Below are positions 1-10,103 of a stretch of DNA of 64,000 nt, piece after piece. This DNA is from Pseudoalteromonas aurantia 208. Its GTDB lineage: Bacteria; Pseudomonadota; Gammaproteobacteria; Enterobacterales; Alteromonadaceae. Position 1 is the first letter of the stretch. Every line of letters begins with the position of its first letter. Both the position numbers and the translations under genes were made by a program. The stretch spans positions 1,798,001 through 1,862,000 of the forward strand of contig NZ_AQGV01000012.1 of NCBI RefSeq assembly GCF_014858725.1, read 5' to 3'. Below the pieces are notes generated by a model. The model saw only the letters and a program-made list of their open reading frames with translations, made no database searches and was not told the origin of the DNA.

Positions 1-465
1 CCCCGTCCCTAAAGGCGTATTGATTTCATGGGCGACGCCTATGACCATTTTGTTCAGTGCATCCGACAGCTGGCGTTTAACCTGCAACGCATTTACTTCA
101 AGCAGTTTTATTTGAGTGTTTACCCGGGCATTAATTTCAGCCGGTCGAAAAGGCTTACTTATATAGTCGACACCGCCAACTTCTAATGCCTCAACAATAT
201 TTTCGGTATCTGTATATGCACTGACAAATACAATTGGGATATGTGATGTGGCCTTATTTGACTTCAATATTCGGCATAAATCTACCCCACTCATTTTCGG
301 CATTTTAATATCTGTGATAATTAAATCGGGGGTTTGATTATCAATTAATTGCAACGCCGTATGTCCGCTTGTCGCCGCTCTAATTCTAAAACGTGGACAT
401 TTAAGAATAAGCTGCAACACCTGCAGGTTTTCTGCAATATCATCCACTATTAATATATCAAACAT
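1..465 (-). CDS. Response regulator fused to start of a histidine kinase domain (C-terminus outside window)
   Basis: Reading leftward from an ATG at 465, the 155 visible codons give a receiver domain (acidic DD pair near residue 8, phospho-acceptor Asp in an ITDIKMP motif, conserved SKPF lysine) followed by a helix and a histidine-kinase H-box of the form GVAHEINTPLG. This is the usual layout of soluble receiver-HisKA-HATPase proteins; the ATPase part lies left of the window. It is divergent from the hybrid kinase that starts at 608, with a 142-bp shared upstream region, so the two may act in one phosphorelay (inference). The input signal is unknown. Confidence 0.85.
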   Translation of the reverse strand, partial: MFDILIVDDIAENLQVLQLILKCPRFRIRAATSGHTALQLIDNQTPDLIITDIKMPKMSGVDLCRILKSNKATSHIPIVFVSAYTDTENIVEALEVGGVDYISKPFRPAEINARVNTQIKLLEVNALQVKRQLSDALNKMVIGVAHEINTPLGTG

Positions 466-607
466 ACTATTTCCCTAAGTCTAATGAATAGAAGTATAGC
501 CAAATACATTCTGATTGCTCAGTACATGCTATCTTTATCGTTTTCTTGTGAAAAATGTATTGCGGACTATGGTTTAGGTCAGGGCATTTAAAAAGTAAAG
601 TTATTAA

Positions 608-3600
608 ATGAGAGCAAAGTTGTTAGTTAACTTATTGTTTTATTCAATGGGCTTTTTGTTGATACTGCTGCTCAGCACGATGCTATACTCTTTTCATATA
701 TCAAAACAAGAAGTTCGTACCCTCAGCGCAATCAATACATTACAAAATTTAACCGGTGAACTGAAGTTAAGTTCTGATTTGCTGACAAGCTATGCGCGCA
801 GTTATTCAGTAACAGGTGAACCTCAATGGCTTATTTTATTCAATCATGTTTTGGCCGTTCGAAATGGTTACTTTGCCCCCCCAAAAGATCCTATTAATTA
901 CTGGGATAACTTAGCTAGAAGCTCTGTAAGACACCTCAGTAATTCTTTAGATGAAAAAAGCCACCCTTCCATTATTGAGCGTATGGCCAACACAGGTATT
1001 CAACAAGAAGAAATATATAACCTCACCATTGCACTTGAAACATCAGAACAATTAGTGAAACTCGAAGAGCAAGCATTTGCCCTTATTTCGTCTGACACTC
1101 ACAGCGGGAAAATTGCAGCGCAAAATATTGTGTTTGGCCAACCATATTTAAAAGAAAAAGCAAAAATCATGAATGCAATAGCCCATGCCAGTAATGTAAT
1201 AGGCATAAGAAAAAGCCTTCACAGAGACGCGTTAACTCAACAAACTAACCTCAATAAAATGCTTTTAATTGCCTGCTTTACACTCATATTCTTAATGTTT
1301 TTAATATCTTACATCATGCTCAGAGTTCGCTATTTCCTGCCGTTGAGGCAAATACATAAAGCCATTGCGGTGTCCGGTAACAAAAAAAGCTATGCCTTAC
1401 AACTCCCCCCTAATTTACCGGGTGAATTAGGCACGTTAGCCCGCGAATTTAATAGTACACTTAACCAGTTAAACCGTAAAATTCATGCTGCAAGTAGCAT
1501 CGAAAAATACAGCACGTCATTACGGGGAAAGAATCTATTTAATGATGTGGTTAAAGAGTCGCTTCAATTTGTTGCATTAGAATATCAAGCGCCAAGTTGT
1601 GGTATTTTCACCATTGAAGAAGACCGCTTTCAATTGTTCGACTTTACAGGAGCAAAACCTTGTTTTGACGAAGCATCTCCTTATATAAAAGCAACCGTAA
1701 AAACAAGTCAACGCCAACACTTATCCTCAACTGACCAGAACTTTATCATTATGCTCGAAGAGCAGCCGCTACAGTTAGCTGAAATTCATTTATTACCTCT
1801 GCTAGTTAGTGATCGCTGTATAGGCATTTTATACATTGGCTGTGTGTTCAAGTTAAGTGATGAGCAACTTGATGGACTAGATCAAATTAGTCGTGAGCTT
1901 GCTGTCTCGATGGAGATTAGCAGTCATAATTTAAAGCAACAAGAAATTAAAACTGCACTCTCACAACAGCTAGAGCTTACCCATCATATCGTTAATGCAA
2001 TTCCGAATCCCACATACTACCGAGATGAAAATGGCACCTTCATGGGTATTAATAGAGCGTTTTTACAGTTTCTCAATCAATTCGAAGTCGATGTTATCGG
2101 ATCATCACTTAACGATGTGTTTGATTCTGGAACCGCCAGCTTATTTTATGATCAAGCCCAAACCATATTCCAAAATCAAATAAATGTTGTTTATGAACTT
2201 ATAACACTAGATGGACACGACAATGCCGTTGAACTCATCGTCTATGAAGCCCCTTTCTTTGATAGCCAGGGCCAAGTCGCTGGTATTGTGGGTATGTTCC
2301 TTGATGTGACGCAAAGAAATGAGCTAGAAAGAGAGCTGCTAGCGTCTAAAGAAGTGGCCGACCGTTCTGCACAAGTCAAAGGGGAGTTTTTAGCGAATAT
2401 GAGCCATGAGATCCGCACCCCTATGAATGCGATTATAGGGATGGCTCATCTAGCACTAAATACGGATCTAAATCCTAAACAACATAATTACGTGCATAAA
2501 ATCGATGTGGCTGCAAAACAACTACTCAGACTAATAAATGACATTCTAGATTTCTCAAAAATTGATGCGGGTAAAGTTGAAATAGAAAACACCCCATTTG
2601 AGTTAGACAAACTTTTAGAGAATGTGACAACCATCATTGCCATTAAAGCACAGGAGAAACGACTGGAATTAATTTTTGATGTACCTCCAAACATTCCAAA
2701 TAACCTGATGGGCGATCCCTTGCGATTAAGCCAGGTTCTAATCAATCTTGCAGGCAATGCCGTTAAATTTACAGACCAAGGCACAGTCACCATCCAAATT
2801 CGCCAACTTGAAACAACCGAAAAAATTTCAAAGCTCACTTTTTCTGTTATCGATACAGGCATTGGCATGAATCCCCAACAACAGAAAAAACTCTTTAAGT
2901 CATTTTCTCAAGCCGACTCATCAATAACCAGAAAATATGGCGGCACAGGTTTGGGTTTAACCATCTCACAGCAATTGGTCAAACTTATGGGAGGCGAGAT
3001 CTATGTTGAGAGTTCTAATGGTCAGGGCTCAACTTTCTCTTTCACGCTAGAGCTTCCTCTCAATGAAACAATCACGAACAAAGATGTACCCCGCCTCAAT
3101 GGGCCTAGAAAGATCTTAATTGTTGACGATAACGAACACGCTAAAGAAGTTCTGTTCGGCATGCTCAGTAACATGAATGCGTCTGTATCTTGTGCATCCA
3201 ATGCCACCGATGCAATTAATATGATCATTAAAGCTAAGCATCCTTATGATGCTATGATTATAGATTGGCAGATGCCGGAGTTAGACGGTCTGACAGCCAT
3301 TGAAATACTAAACAAACGACAACTGCTCAATCAAACCAAGGTGTTATTAACAACCGCCTATGGTAGAGAGCTCGAGCTAAAAGAACACGAAAAGTCAATA
3401 ATTGATGGAGTGATATTAAAGCCTGTGAGCGCCTCTCATTTATTCGATACACTCGCCGGTTGCTTAGGGACTTATACACACGAGAGCACACAGCAAAACA
3501 AAATAGCCAGCCATCCTCATTGCTTAGCAGGTATTACTATACTATTAGCGGAAGATCAGCCTGTGAATCAAGAGATAGCAGTCGAAATTTTATCAAGCTA

Positions 3601-4570
3601 TGGTGCGAACGTTAAAGTGGCAAACGATGGTATAGAGGCTTTAAAACAACTCGAAGAAGATATCTTCCATATTGTTTTAATGGATATGCAAATGCCCAAT
3701 ATGGGCGGTATTCAAGCTTCAAAAGAAATTCGTAAATTTAAAAACGAACGTGACCTTCCGATTATCGCGATGACAGCCAATGCAATGCAAGAAGATATTT
3801 CCCACTGCCTTGACGCCGGTATGAACGACCATATCGCTAAACCCATCGATGTGCCCACAATGATAAGTAAAATTCAACAATATGCCTCTCCTCTAAAGCC
3901 TGACAATACAGCTCAAACACAAATATCATCATCAGATGAAGCTACATTTGATACCCTCGACGAGGCGTCCTCTGAGCAACTTATAAATGGGATTAACATT
4001 GAAGAAGGCATAGAACGAGCTGCTGGAAATCAACAAATATATTTCAATATCCTCACCACCTTTTTATCACAACAAGTGGAGGAACTTATAAACCTCAAGC
4101 AAGCTATCGCCATTGCAAATTATGATCTCGCCGCAAACATCCTTCATGCGATTAAAGGCGCAGCGGCAAACTTGTCAATATACTTCATTACAGACAAAGC
4201 AAAATCGCTAGAAAGTCAGTTAAAAACGATGACTGTTAACATAGATGACATTGACGGGATGATAGAGTTTGTTCGCAGAGCACTGGTACTATGCCCTCGA
4301 GTAATTGCTCAGCAGCTGCATGATAATACGGGCACAGTTCATGAACCTGACTCAATACAAATTTTAGAAAAGCTTGCTCAAGCATTGCAAGAGTTTGATA
4401 CCAATGCCTCTGATATTGTTTTGCAATTAACCAGCAATGAGTATTTAAGTTCCGAAGAACTCGATGAACTTAAAACACTCATTGCTCGATTTGAGTTTAC
4501 ACAAGCACAGGTTGCGCTGACAAAAGTACAGAGTAAAATTTCTAAAGGTAGTTCAACCTACATGCACTGA
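608..4570 (+). CDS. Membrane hybrid sensor histidine kinase (HAMP, GAF-like, PAS, HisKA, HATPase, two REC, HPt)
   Basis: The protein has 1320 residues. Membrane segments lie near residues 7-29 and 218-240 and bracket a periplasmic sensor. After them come a HAMP linker, a GAF-like region (about 300-440), a PAS domain (about 455-575) and the H-box with His600 in SHEIRTP. The ATPase domain follows, with a DTGIGM box near 748-753 and a GGTGLG box near 780. Two receivers carry phospho-acceptors Asp886 and Asp1026, and a C-terminal HPt domain has His1180 in HAIKG. The layout is that of BarA/ArcB-type phosphorelay kinases that pass phosphate to a separate regulator, but family-level data do not fix the signal. 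The 3' end overlaps the convergent M48 protease gene by 13 bp. Confidence 0.92.
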   Translation: MRAKLLVNLLFYSMGFLLILLLSTMLYSFHISKQEVRTLSAINTLQNLTGELKLSSDLLTSYARSYSVTGEPQWLILFNHVLAVRNGYFAPPKDPINYWDNLARSSVRHLSNSLDEKSHPSIIERMANTGIQQEEIYNLTIALETSEQLVKLEEQAFALISSDTHSGKIAAQNIVFGQPYLKEKAKIMNAIAHASNVIGIRKSLHRDALTQQTNLNKMLLIACFTLIFLMFLISYIMLRVRYFLPLRQIHKAIAVSGNKKSYALQLPPNLPGELGTLAREFNSTLNQLNRKIHAASSIEKYSTSLRGKNLFNDVVKESLQFVALEYQAPSCGIFTIEEDRFQLFDFTGAKPCFDEASPYIKATVKTSQRQHLSSTDQNFIIMLEEQPLQLAEIHLLPLLVSDRCIGILYIGCVFKLSDEQLDGLDQISRELAVSMEISSHNLKQQEIKTALSQQLELTHHIVNAIPNPTYYRDENGTFMGINRAFLQFLNQFEVDVIGSSLNDVFDSGTASLFYDQAQTIFQNQINVVYELITLDGHDNAVELIVYEAPFFDSQGQVAGIVGMFLDVTQRNELERELLASKEVADRSAQVKGEFLANMSHEIRTPMNAIIGMAHLALNTDLNPKQHNYVHKIDVAAKQLLRLINDILDFSKIDAGKVEIENTPFELDKLLENVTTIIAIKAQEKRLELIFDVPPNIPNNLMGDPLRLSQVLINLAGNAVKFTDQGTVTIQIRQLETTEKISKLTFSVIDTGIGMNPQQQKKLFKSFSQADSSITRKYGGTGLGLTISQQLVKLMGGEIYVESSNGQGSTFSFTLELPLNETITNKDVPRLNGPRKILIVDDNEHAKEVLFGMLSNMNASVSCASNATDAINMIIKAKHPYDAMIIDWQMPELDGLTAIEILNKRQLLNQTKVLLTTAYGRELELKEHEKSIIDGVILKPVSASHLFDTLAGCLGTYTHESTQQNKIASHPHCLAGITILLAEDQPVNQEIAVEILSSYGANVKVANDGIEALKQLEEDIFHIVLMDMQMPNMGGIQASKEIRKFKNERDLPIIAMTANAMQEDISHCLDAGMNDHIAKPIDVPTMISKIQQYASPLKPDNTAQTQISSSDEATFDTLDEASSEQLINGINIEEGIERAAGNQQIYFNILTTFLSQQVEELINLKQAIAIANYDLAANILHAIKGAAANLSIYFITDKAKSLESQLKTMTVNIDDIDGMIEFVRRALVLCPRVIAQQLHDNTGTVHEPDSIQILEKLAQALQEFDTNASDIVLQLTSNEYLSSEELDELKTLIARFEFTQAQVALTKVQSKISKGSSTYMH

Positions 4571-5355
4571 GGTTTTTTACCCAATTGCCATGCCGCTCTT
4601 TTTAATTGTGACGCACCTCCCATTTTCGAGCTTAAGTTATCAATGCGACTCTGTGGAGCTGGGTGCGTTGACATAAACTCTGGTGGACGGTTCCCCGATG
4701 ATGCGGCTTCCATATTTTCCCATAATGCTACCGACCCTTCAGGTTCAAAGCCCGCCTTTGCCATGAGTTCAAGCCCTATTACGTCCGCTTCACTTTCGTG
4801 GGTTCGTCCAAATGGTAGAGCCACACCGTATTGTGCACCCAGTCCTAACCCCTGCATAATTGCATTTCGGTACTCAACATTCCCCATTTGCAGCGCGGTA
4901 CTACTCGCTTGAAGACCAAATTGCAACAAGCTATTCTGAGATACTCGCTCATTTGAATGCTCTGCAATTACATGACCAACTTCATGTCCCATGACTGCAG
5001 CTAATTGATGCTGATTTTTTGCCACCTTAAGTAAGCCTGTGTGCACCCCAATTTTACCTCCCGGTAAAGCAAACGCATTTGCACTTGGTTCCTTGAATAC
5101 GACCACTTCCCATTGCTGGTTTGCATAATTACTGGGTAATTCAGCAATAAGATGATTAGCTATACACTTTACATACGCATTTGTTACAGGATCATCTTCT
5201 ATTGTTTGCTCTTTTTTCATTTGTTCAAAACTCGCAGATCCCATTTCATTCATTTTTTGATCTGAATAAAGTGCGATTTGAGTCCGGCCTGTCGGGGAAG
5301 TCTTGCACCCTGCAATCACTAAAACAATTCCAACGATCAACAGTATTTGTTTCAT
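4558..5355 (-). CDS. M48-family metalloprotease, lipoprotein
   Basis: A zinc metallopeptidase of the M48 (HtpX/Oma1/LoiP-like) family, predicted to be anchored in the envelope. A short hydrophobic signal ends in a lipobox with the Cys of VIAGC. The HEVGH zinc motif and, about 60 residues later, the ESEAD segment with the third ligand are both present. The ATG at 5355 is preferred over an in-frame TTG at 5367 because a GGA-type ribosome site sits at normal distance from the ATG. Length (265 aa) suits the family. It is convergent with the hybrid kinase and overlaps its last codons. A role in quality control of outer-membrane or periplasmic proteins is inferred from relatives such as LoiP/YcaL. 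Confidence 0.88.
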   Translation of the reverse strand: MKQILLIVGIVLVIAGCKTSPTGRTQIALYSDQKMNEMGSASFEQMKKEQTIEDDPVTNAYVKCIANHLIAELPSNYANQQWEVVVFKEPSANAFALPGGKIGVHTGLLKVAKNQHQLAAVMGHEVGHVIAEHSNERVSQNSLLQFGLQASSTALQMGNVEYRNAIMQGLGLGAQYGVALPFGRTHESEADVIGLELMAKAGFEPEGSVALWENMEAASSGNRPPEFMSTHPAPQSRIDNLSSKMGGASQLKRAAWQLGKKPQCM

Positions 5356-5573
5356 ATTATTATCCAAGTTATGTCATTTATTGCTCTAGTTTAAAACATC
5401 TATGATTTGACTCAAGCGGTAAGCTCATACTTTTTTATGCATTCAGACACCTGAATCGCCAATTTATCTTTAATTGCCCAAAAGTTAAAACCTTAAAACC
5501 ATTCACCTCATATCAACCTAATTTAGGGAGAATTTGTTACTATTGAAAACCGTGTGAAAATAAAGCATAACCA

Positions 5574-6782
5574 ATGACTCTAGAACACCCTCTCGGCCGA
5601 TTCTTATTACCTTTGCTCGCAAGTATTGTGGCACTCACACCTCTGGCGATTGATTTATATTTACCAGCCATGTTGGTGATTGCATCTGATCTTAACACCG
5701 ACCTGGAAAACGTTCAGGTTTCTTTAAGCAGTTACTTAGGTGGGTATGCGCTTGGGATGATGGTTTTTGGCCCACTTGCCGATAGGTTTTCACGAACTCG
5801 TCTTACTCAAATTGGGTTACTCGGTTTTGCAATGACCTCTGCAGCACTTGCAATCACACAGGACATCCAAGTTTTTTGTATATTAAGAATCCTCCAAGCT
5901 TTTTTTGGCGCCGCAGCCTCTGTCGTTGTCCCTGGCGTAATTAGACATTATTACAAAGAAAACACTGCCAAGGGCATGTCATATGTGTCAATGATCATGA
6001 TGGTGGCCCCACTGGTTGCCCCCTCACTCGGTGCTATGTTGATGCTTGTCTGGCATTGGAGTGCCATATTCTTTGTATTAACAGGGTATGCTATTACCAT
6101 ACTTATCATTACACTCACTGTCAGTATTGATGTCCCTCGGTTTACAAACGATAAAATGACACTTCATTTTTTTACTCGCAACTATCTGACTGTTTTTTCT
6201 AATAGATCATCTCGCCACGATATATTAACGTCAATGCTCGTATCATTTGCTTTTTTTTGTTTTTTAACATCTGTCCCATTTATTTATCTAGACTACTATC
6301 AAGTATCTGAGCAATTATTTGGAATGCTCTTCGCGCTGAATATAATTGCCTTGATGTTTGGTAACTTTCTCAATACCAGACTCGTTCCCAAGATTGGATC
6401 CAGAAAAATGCTCTATATTGGCCTATTAATTGGCTTAGTTTCAGGGATATCTGTATTAGTGCTTAGTATTTACGGTGTATCTGTGTGGATACTTGCCAGT
6501 GCGATTGCGCCGCTTATGATGAGCTTAGGGATCACAGCAAGTAATGCTGATGCACTAATCTTAATTGCATTTGAAAAACATACGGGAACGGCAACCGCTG
6601 TGATCGGCACACTACGGTTTGGCAGTGGCACATTAATAGGTCCTCTTCTCGCGCTCATACAGCCACAAAATACCATTCCATTCGCTGCACTGATGTTTTC
6701 AGCTGTAATACTCGCTGGGCTATGTCAAATTCAACAACGACGTTTTTTGCCAGATACAAAAAAGGCCGGAGAACCGGCCTAG
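5574..6782 (+). CDS. Bcr/CflA-type MFS multidrug efflux transporter
   Basis: The 402-residue protein has about 12 hydrophobic segments and begins like Bcr/CflA drug:H+ antiporters, with an early LTPLAIDLYLPAM motif. The MFS motif A region follows as GPLADRFSRTR. Relatives export bicyclomycin, sulfonamides or chloramphenicol across the inner membrane; the substrate here cannot be told. The gene is single, with about 200 bp of upstream sequence, and its last codons overlap the terminator hairpin of the convergent grpE gene. Confidence 0.87.
   Translation: MTLEHPLGRFLLPLLASIVALTPLAIDLYLPAMLVIASDLNTDLENVQVSLSSYLGGYALGMMVFGPLADRFSRTRLTQIGLLGFAMTSAALAITQDIQVFCILRILQAFFGAAASVVVPGVIRHYYKENTAKGMSYVSMIMMVAPLVAPSLGAMLMLVWHWSAIFFVLTGYAITILIITLTVSIDVPRFTNDKMTLHFFTRNYLTVFSNRSSRHDILTSMLVSFAFFCFLTSVPFIYLDYYQVSEQLFGMLFALNIIALMFGNFLNTRLVPKIGSRKMLYIGLLIGLVSGISVLVLSIYGVSVWILASAIAPLMMSLGITASNADALILIAFEKHTGTATAVIGTLRFGSGTLIGPLLALIQPQNTIPFAALMFSAVILAGLCQIQQRRFLPDTKKAGEPA
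6757..6780 (-). terminator. Rho-independent terminator of grpE
   Basis: A stem GGCCGG/CCGGCC with a 4-base loop is followed, on the minus strand, by a run of T. It lies 23 bp past the grpE stop and inside the last codons of the convergent MFS gene. Confidence 0.8.
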
Positions 6783-6802
6783 TTATATACCTTTTTCAAT
6801 AT

Positions 6803-7399
6803 TTATTCAGCTTCTTTAGACACCATAACCATTGCCGGGCGTAATAAGCGTCCGTTTAAGGTGTAGCCTTTTTGCATAACAGCAAGTACTGTATTAGGTG
6901 AAACATCATTACTTGGCTGAATAGACATCGCTTGATGAAATTCGGGGTTGAACGTTTCACCTTGAGGGTTAACCGTCTCAACACCAAACTTAGCGACTGC
7001 ATCTGCAAAGCTTTTTAATGTCATATCGATGCCTTCAAGAACGGGCTTCAGCGTTTCATTTTCTTTATCTGAAAACTCAATCGCACGCTCTAAATTGTCA
7101 ATGACAGGTAATAGCTCATTTGCAAACTTTTCTAAAGCAAATTTGTGTGCCTTCTCAACATCCTGAGCTGCGCGACGACGCATATTCTCAATATCAGCCG
7201 CAGCACGGACAACACTATCTTTTTGATCAATCACTTGCTGCTTCGTTGCTTCAAGCTCAGCGTATAGACCCGCTATTTCTTCTTCAGGGCTTAGTTCAGC
7301 TTCAACTTCGTTTACTTCAACTTCTTCAACTGAGTCGACGTGCTCAACTGGCTCTACAATTTCTTGCTCATGTTCAGTGGCATTATTTTGCTCAGACAT
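6803..7399 (-). CDS. grpE: Nucleotide exchange factor GrpE
   Basis: GrpE is the DnaK co-chaperone that releases ADP from DnaK in the cytoplasm. The 198-residue protein starts at the ATG at 7399, with GGAG 11 bp upstream; an in-frame extension upstream would run through the promoter and is rejected. It has an acidic N-terminal tail, a long coiled coil (about 45-100, with the [10 protein letters not shown] signature) and the C-terminal beta domain (NPEFHQAM and [20 protein letters not shown]). A sigma-32 type promoter lies just upstream, as expected for a heat-shock gene. The upstream neighbour is an hrcA-like gene, an order better known from Gram-positive and alphaproteobacterial genomes, with nadK and recN nearby as in E. 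coli. Confidence 0.97.
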   Translation of the reverse strand: MSEQNNATEHEQEIVEPVEHVDSVEEVEVNEVEAELSPEEEIAGLYAELEATKQQVIDQKDSVVRAAADIENMRRRAAQDVEKAHKFALEKFANELLPVIDNLERAIEFSDKENETLKPVLEGIDMTLKSFADAVAKFGVETVNPQGETFNPEFHQAMSIQPSNDVSPNTVLAVMQKGYTLNGRLLRPAMVMVSKEAE

Positions 7400-7433
7400 G
7401 TAAAACTTCTCCGATTCTTTACAATTGTGGCTA

Positions 7434-7462
7434 ATTATGGGGATTGAATTCTTAGATTCAAG
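7434..7462 (-). promoter_or_regulatory. Sigma-32 (RpoH) promoter of grpE
   Basis: The minus strand reads CTTGAA, a 14-bp spacer, then CCCCATAAT, close to the E. coli RpoH consensus. The -10 element is 35 bp upstream of the grpE ATG. The -35 overlaps the stop codon of the hrcA-like C-terminal frame. Confidence 0.85.
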
Positions 7463-8389
7463 TCCCAAAACTCTCAATTTTAGAAAATTCTCCAATGATT
7501 GCTTCTATGGGCGCATATACTGGACAAATTATACAAAAGCGACTCTGATACTCACCCTCAGTAAAGTAAGGCAAACTCAAGATTAAGGAGTCTTCAATGT
7601 TTAGAGTGTTAAGTTCGTTGGCATAGAGAACTGATATGCCATTTTTGAATGCCAGCCGGTCTTCCACCTCATGTAAAAATGGCACCCCAATATTGAGTTC
7701 TCCCTCGAGCTCAAGGCCTTGGTATAAATATCGCTCTCCAACGACAATACTATTATCTGTACCCAACTGTTGATTCAGCTCTCGAGTCCATTGCGCCAGT
7801 TGATCATGGCACTGTGGCGGAGCACAGTTTGCCATTGCCTTCATTCGATAAAGGCCTTCGATCAACGTTTGTTGACTAAATACCGTATTCATCCACGCGG
7901 CAAATTGGTAACGTAGTGCATCGGTATCGTTTTCTGGCTTTCTAATACAAATATTATGAGACTGCCCTGCCTTATCAATCAATAACACAAGCCAAGTCAT
8001 ACTATCAAAGCCTAAAACCTCAACCCTAAATACCAATCGAGAACTCGCCTGCGGCAAGCCTACACAACAACACACTTGATACTTTTGACTTAAACCATGG
8101 GCAAACTCAACCAGCTGCGTTTGTTGTGGCTGCCAATAAGCCCCTACTTTAATTCCTCAAACCAGTATCGAAAACCTGCCTCAGTGGGCACTCGGCCAGC
8201 TGACGTGTGAGGTGAATATAATAGCCCTTCTCGCTCAAGCCTTGCCATCACATTTCGAACCGTTGCAGAACATACGACCATGCCCTTTTGCTTGGCTATT
8301 TTACTCGATGCAACGGGACTACCTTCGCTATCGCAGTAAAGACTCATAACGGCTGTAAAGATTTGTTGGTCACGTGCTGTAATTTTCAT
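7458..8389 (-). pseudogene. hrcA: HrcA-like heat-shock repressor, split between two frames
   Basis: Codons from ATG 8389 give an 81-residue winged-helix domain with clear HrcA signatures (SATVRNVMARLE, then SPHTSAGRVPT) and stop at a TAG (8146-8144). The -1 frame is open from just before that stop to 7458 and continues with 229 residues that fit the HrcA effector/dimerisation region (buried strand WLVLLIDKAG, end [15 protein letters not shown]). Joined, they give 310 residues, slightly short of typical HrcA (about 340). A single-base deletion, an assembly error, or a -1 slip at A-AAG directly before the stop would all explain it. HrcA represses chaperone genes through CIRCE sites; none was seen in the intergenic regions here. 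The order is hrcA-grpE on one strand. Confidence 0.72.
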
Positions 8390-8477
8390 ATTATTTTAAT
8401 GGTGACGTTAATTGTCAGTTTCAAGTAGCAAAGATTTCAGTTAGTCTTGCGCTATAAAGAACAAGGGCTATATAAAG

Positions 8478-9362
8478 ATGACATCACCTTTTAAAACCAT
8501 AGGTTTAATCGGCAAACCAAGCCATGAAGGCGCCGCGTTGACATTACAACGCTTATATACCTTTTTGCAAGCATTAGGTTACGAGGTTTTAGTAGAATCT
8601 CGCGTCGGTGCCCAAATTGACGCCATAAACAACAACTCATTAACAGAACTTGTCGAATTAGGTCGTTTATGTGATTTAGCAATTGTCGTAGGTGGCGATG
8701 GTAATATGCTAGGCGCTGCAAGGGTATTAGCACGCTTTGATGTTGCTGTTATTGGCGTAAACCGCGGAAACTTAGGCTTTCTCACCGATTTGAGCCCTGA
8801 TGGGTTTGAAGCAAGCCTTGAAGCCGTATTGCGAGGCGAGTTTATTGCCGAGTCTCGATTTTTGCTCGAAGTTGAAGTTTACCGCCATGCGGAATTAAAA
8901 AGTGCTAATTCTGCGGTTAATGAAGCGGTTTTACATGCCGATAAAGTCGCGCATATGATTGAGTTTGAAGCGTTCATTGACGATGAATTTGTGTTTTCTC
9001 AACGTTCCGATGGACTGATAGTATCAACACCAACAGGATCTACAGCTTATTCATTATCAGGCGGTGGGCCAATTTTAACACCTGAGCTCAATGCAATGGC
9101 GTTGGTGCCTATGTTTCCACATACACTCTCAAGCAGACCTTTAGTCGTGGATGCAGATAAGCAAGTCAGGCTCAAACTAAGTTTATCAAATACTGACAGT
9201 TTACAAGTGAGTTGTGACAGTCACGTAGTACTGGCTGTATTGCCCGGTGATGAAGTAGTGATAAAAAAAGCAGATAAAAAATTGCGCTTAATCCACCCGA
9301 AATCATATTCCTACTACAATGTTCTTAGACAAAAATTAAATTGGGGTAGTAGGCTTTACTAA
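8478..9362 (+). CDS. nadK: NAD kinase
   Basis: It phosphorylates NAD to NADP using ATP in the cytosol. The 294-residue length is typical. The GGDGN motif (residues 72-76, here [12 protein letters not shown]) and the NE motif (Asn148-Glu149, VNEAVLHAD) are present, as is the [14 protein letters not shown] stretch of the substrate site. The gene is divergent from the hrcA-like gene and precedes a small membrane protein and recN, matching the grpE-nadK-recN neighbourhood of enterics. Confidence 0.97.
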   Translation: MTSPFKTIGLIGKPSHEGAALTLQRLYTFLQALGYEVLVESRVGAQIDAINNNSLTELVELGRLCDLAIVVGGDGNMLGAARVLARFDVAVIGVNRGNLGFLTDLSPDGFEASLEAVLRGEFIAESRFLLEVEVYRHAELKSANSAVNEAVLHADKVAHMIEFEAFIDDEFVFSQRSDGLIVSTPTGSTAYSLSGGGPILTPELNAMALVPMFPHTLSSRPLVVDADKQVRLKLSLSNTDSLQVSCDSHVVLAVLPGDEVVIKKADKKLRLIHPKSYSYYNVLRQKLNWGSRLY

Positions 9363-9425
9363 TGCTATAGAGATGACGCACAATAGCAAATTAGCATTTT
9401 TCTAAATTAGGAAATTATAAGAATT

Positions 9426-10010
9426 ATGAGCTACATTGTTTTTTCTACCTTGGTATTACTTATTACCTTATTAGGTGTCTATGTGGTTATTGAAAATAAT
9501 CGTAAAAAGGCCAGAGACGCTGAGAAAAAAATATTCAATGATCGATTAAAAAATATCACATCTCAATTTAAATCTAGAACTGCAGAGTTTGTTGACGCAA
9601 AAGCACTGCGTCCAAAATACTCTCCTAAAATTAACGCTATTGTCGGTAATTTTTTCGTTGTTCAGCCTCATACTGAAGAAAATCTTGATCAACTTGAGCG
9701 TGTTGCCGAGCAGTTTGTTATGTCTGTGGTTTTTGAATTAAACAAATGCCGTGAAACGGGCAATATTGACTTGCTCGCCGATCAGTTACAGTATTTTGTT
9801 GCTGAACTCCCTAGCTCGGGGATTGCCTTTAATAAAGAATTCTATCATGAGATTCTACCTGCATTAATTGTCATGATAAAAACCCCAGACCAAGGCCCTA
9901 GTACACCGCAAAGTGAAGAGCTTACTGACGGCCAAGATGCTGTGCAATTAGAGAGTGAACAAGAGACAGAAAAAGACACCACACAAAAGGCTGCGGCTAT
10001 AGCTCAATAA
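9426..10010 (+). CDS. Single-pass membrane protein of unknown function
   Basis: The protein has 194 residues. Residues 2-22 form one membrane helix with very short N-terminal exposure, followed by a basic, charged stretch (about 24-50) that may form a helix. A mixed globular part ends near residue 160, and the tail (about 160-194) is acidic and Gln-rich, probably disordered. No family is recognised. It is 63 bp after nadK and 93 bp before recN, all on one strand, but recN has its own LexA-controlled start. Ordinary codon use and a clear ORF support a real gene. Confidence 0.7.
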   Translation: MSYIVFSTLVLLITLLGVYVVIENNRKKARDAEKKIFNDRLKNITSQFKSRTAEFVDAKALRPKYSPKINAIVGNFFVVQPHTEENLDQLERVAEQFVMSVVFELNKCRETGNIDLLADQLQYFVAELPSSGIAFNKEFYHEILPALIVMIKTPDQGPSTPQSEELTDGQDAVQLESEQETEKDTTQKAAAIAQ

Positions 10011-10063
10011 TTTAGGTTAACGACTTAATAAAATCTATTTTCAGGTTGCATTTATTATAAACA

Positions 10064-10102
10064 CTGTATAAATTAACAGTAAATAACTGTTTGGATACAC
10101 AG
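10064..10102 (+). promoter_or_regulatory. Two LexA (SOS) boxes upstream of recN
   Basis: Two CTG-N10-CAG palindromes are seen: CTGTATAAATTAACAG at 10064-10079 and CTGTTTGGATACACAG at 10087-10102. The second ends one base before the recN ATG. E. coli recN is likewise controlled by more than one LexA site. Confidence 0.85.
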
Positions 10103-10103
10103 T

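Noticed and set aside
7400..7495. Longer GrpE start
   Set aside because: It would place the sigma-32 promoter inside the coding region. The ATG at 7399 has a good ribosome site.
8390..8477. CIRCE element (HrcA operator) near hrcA-like gene, grpE or htpG
   Set aside because: No TTAGCACTC-N9-GAGTGCTAA-like palindrome was found in these intergenic regions.
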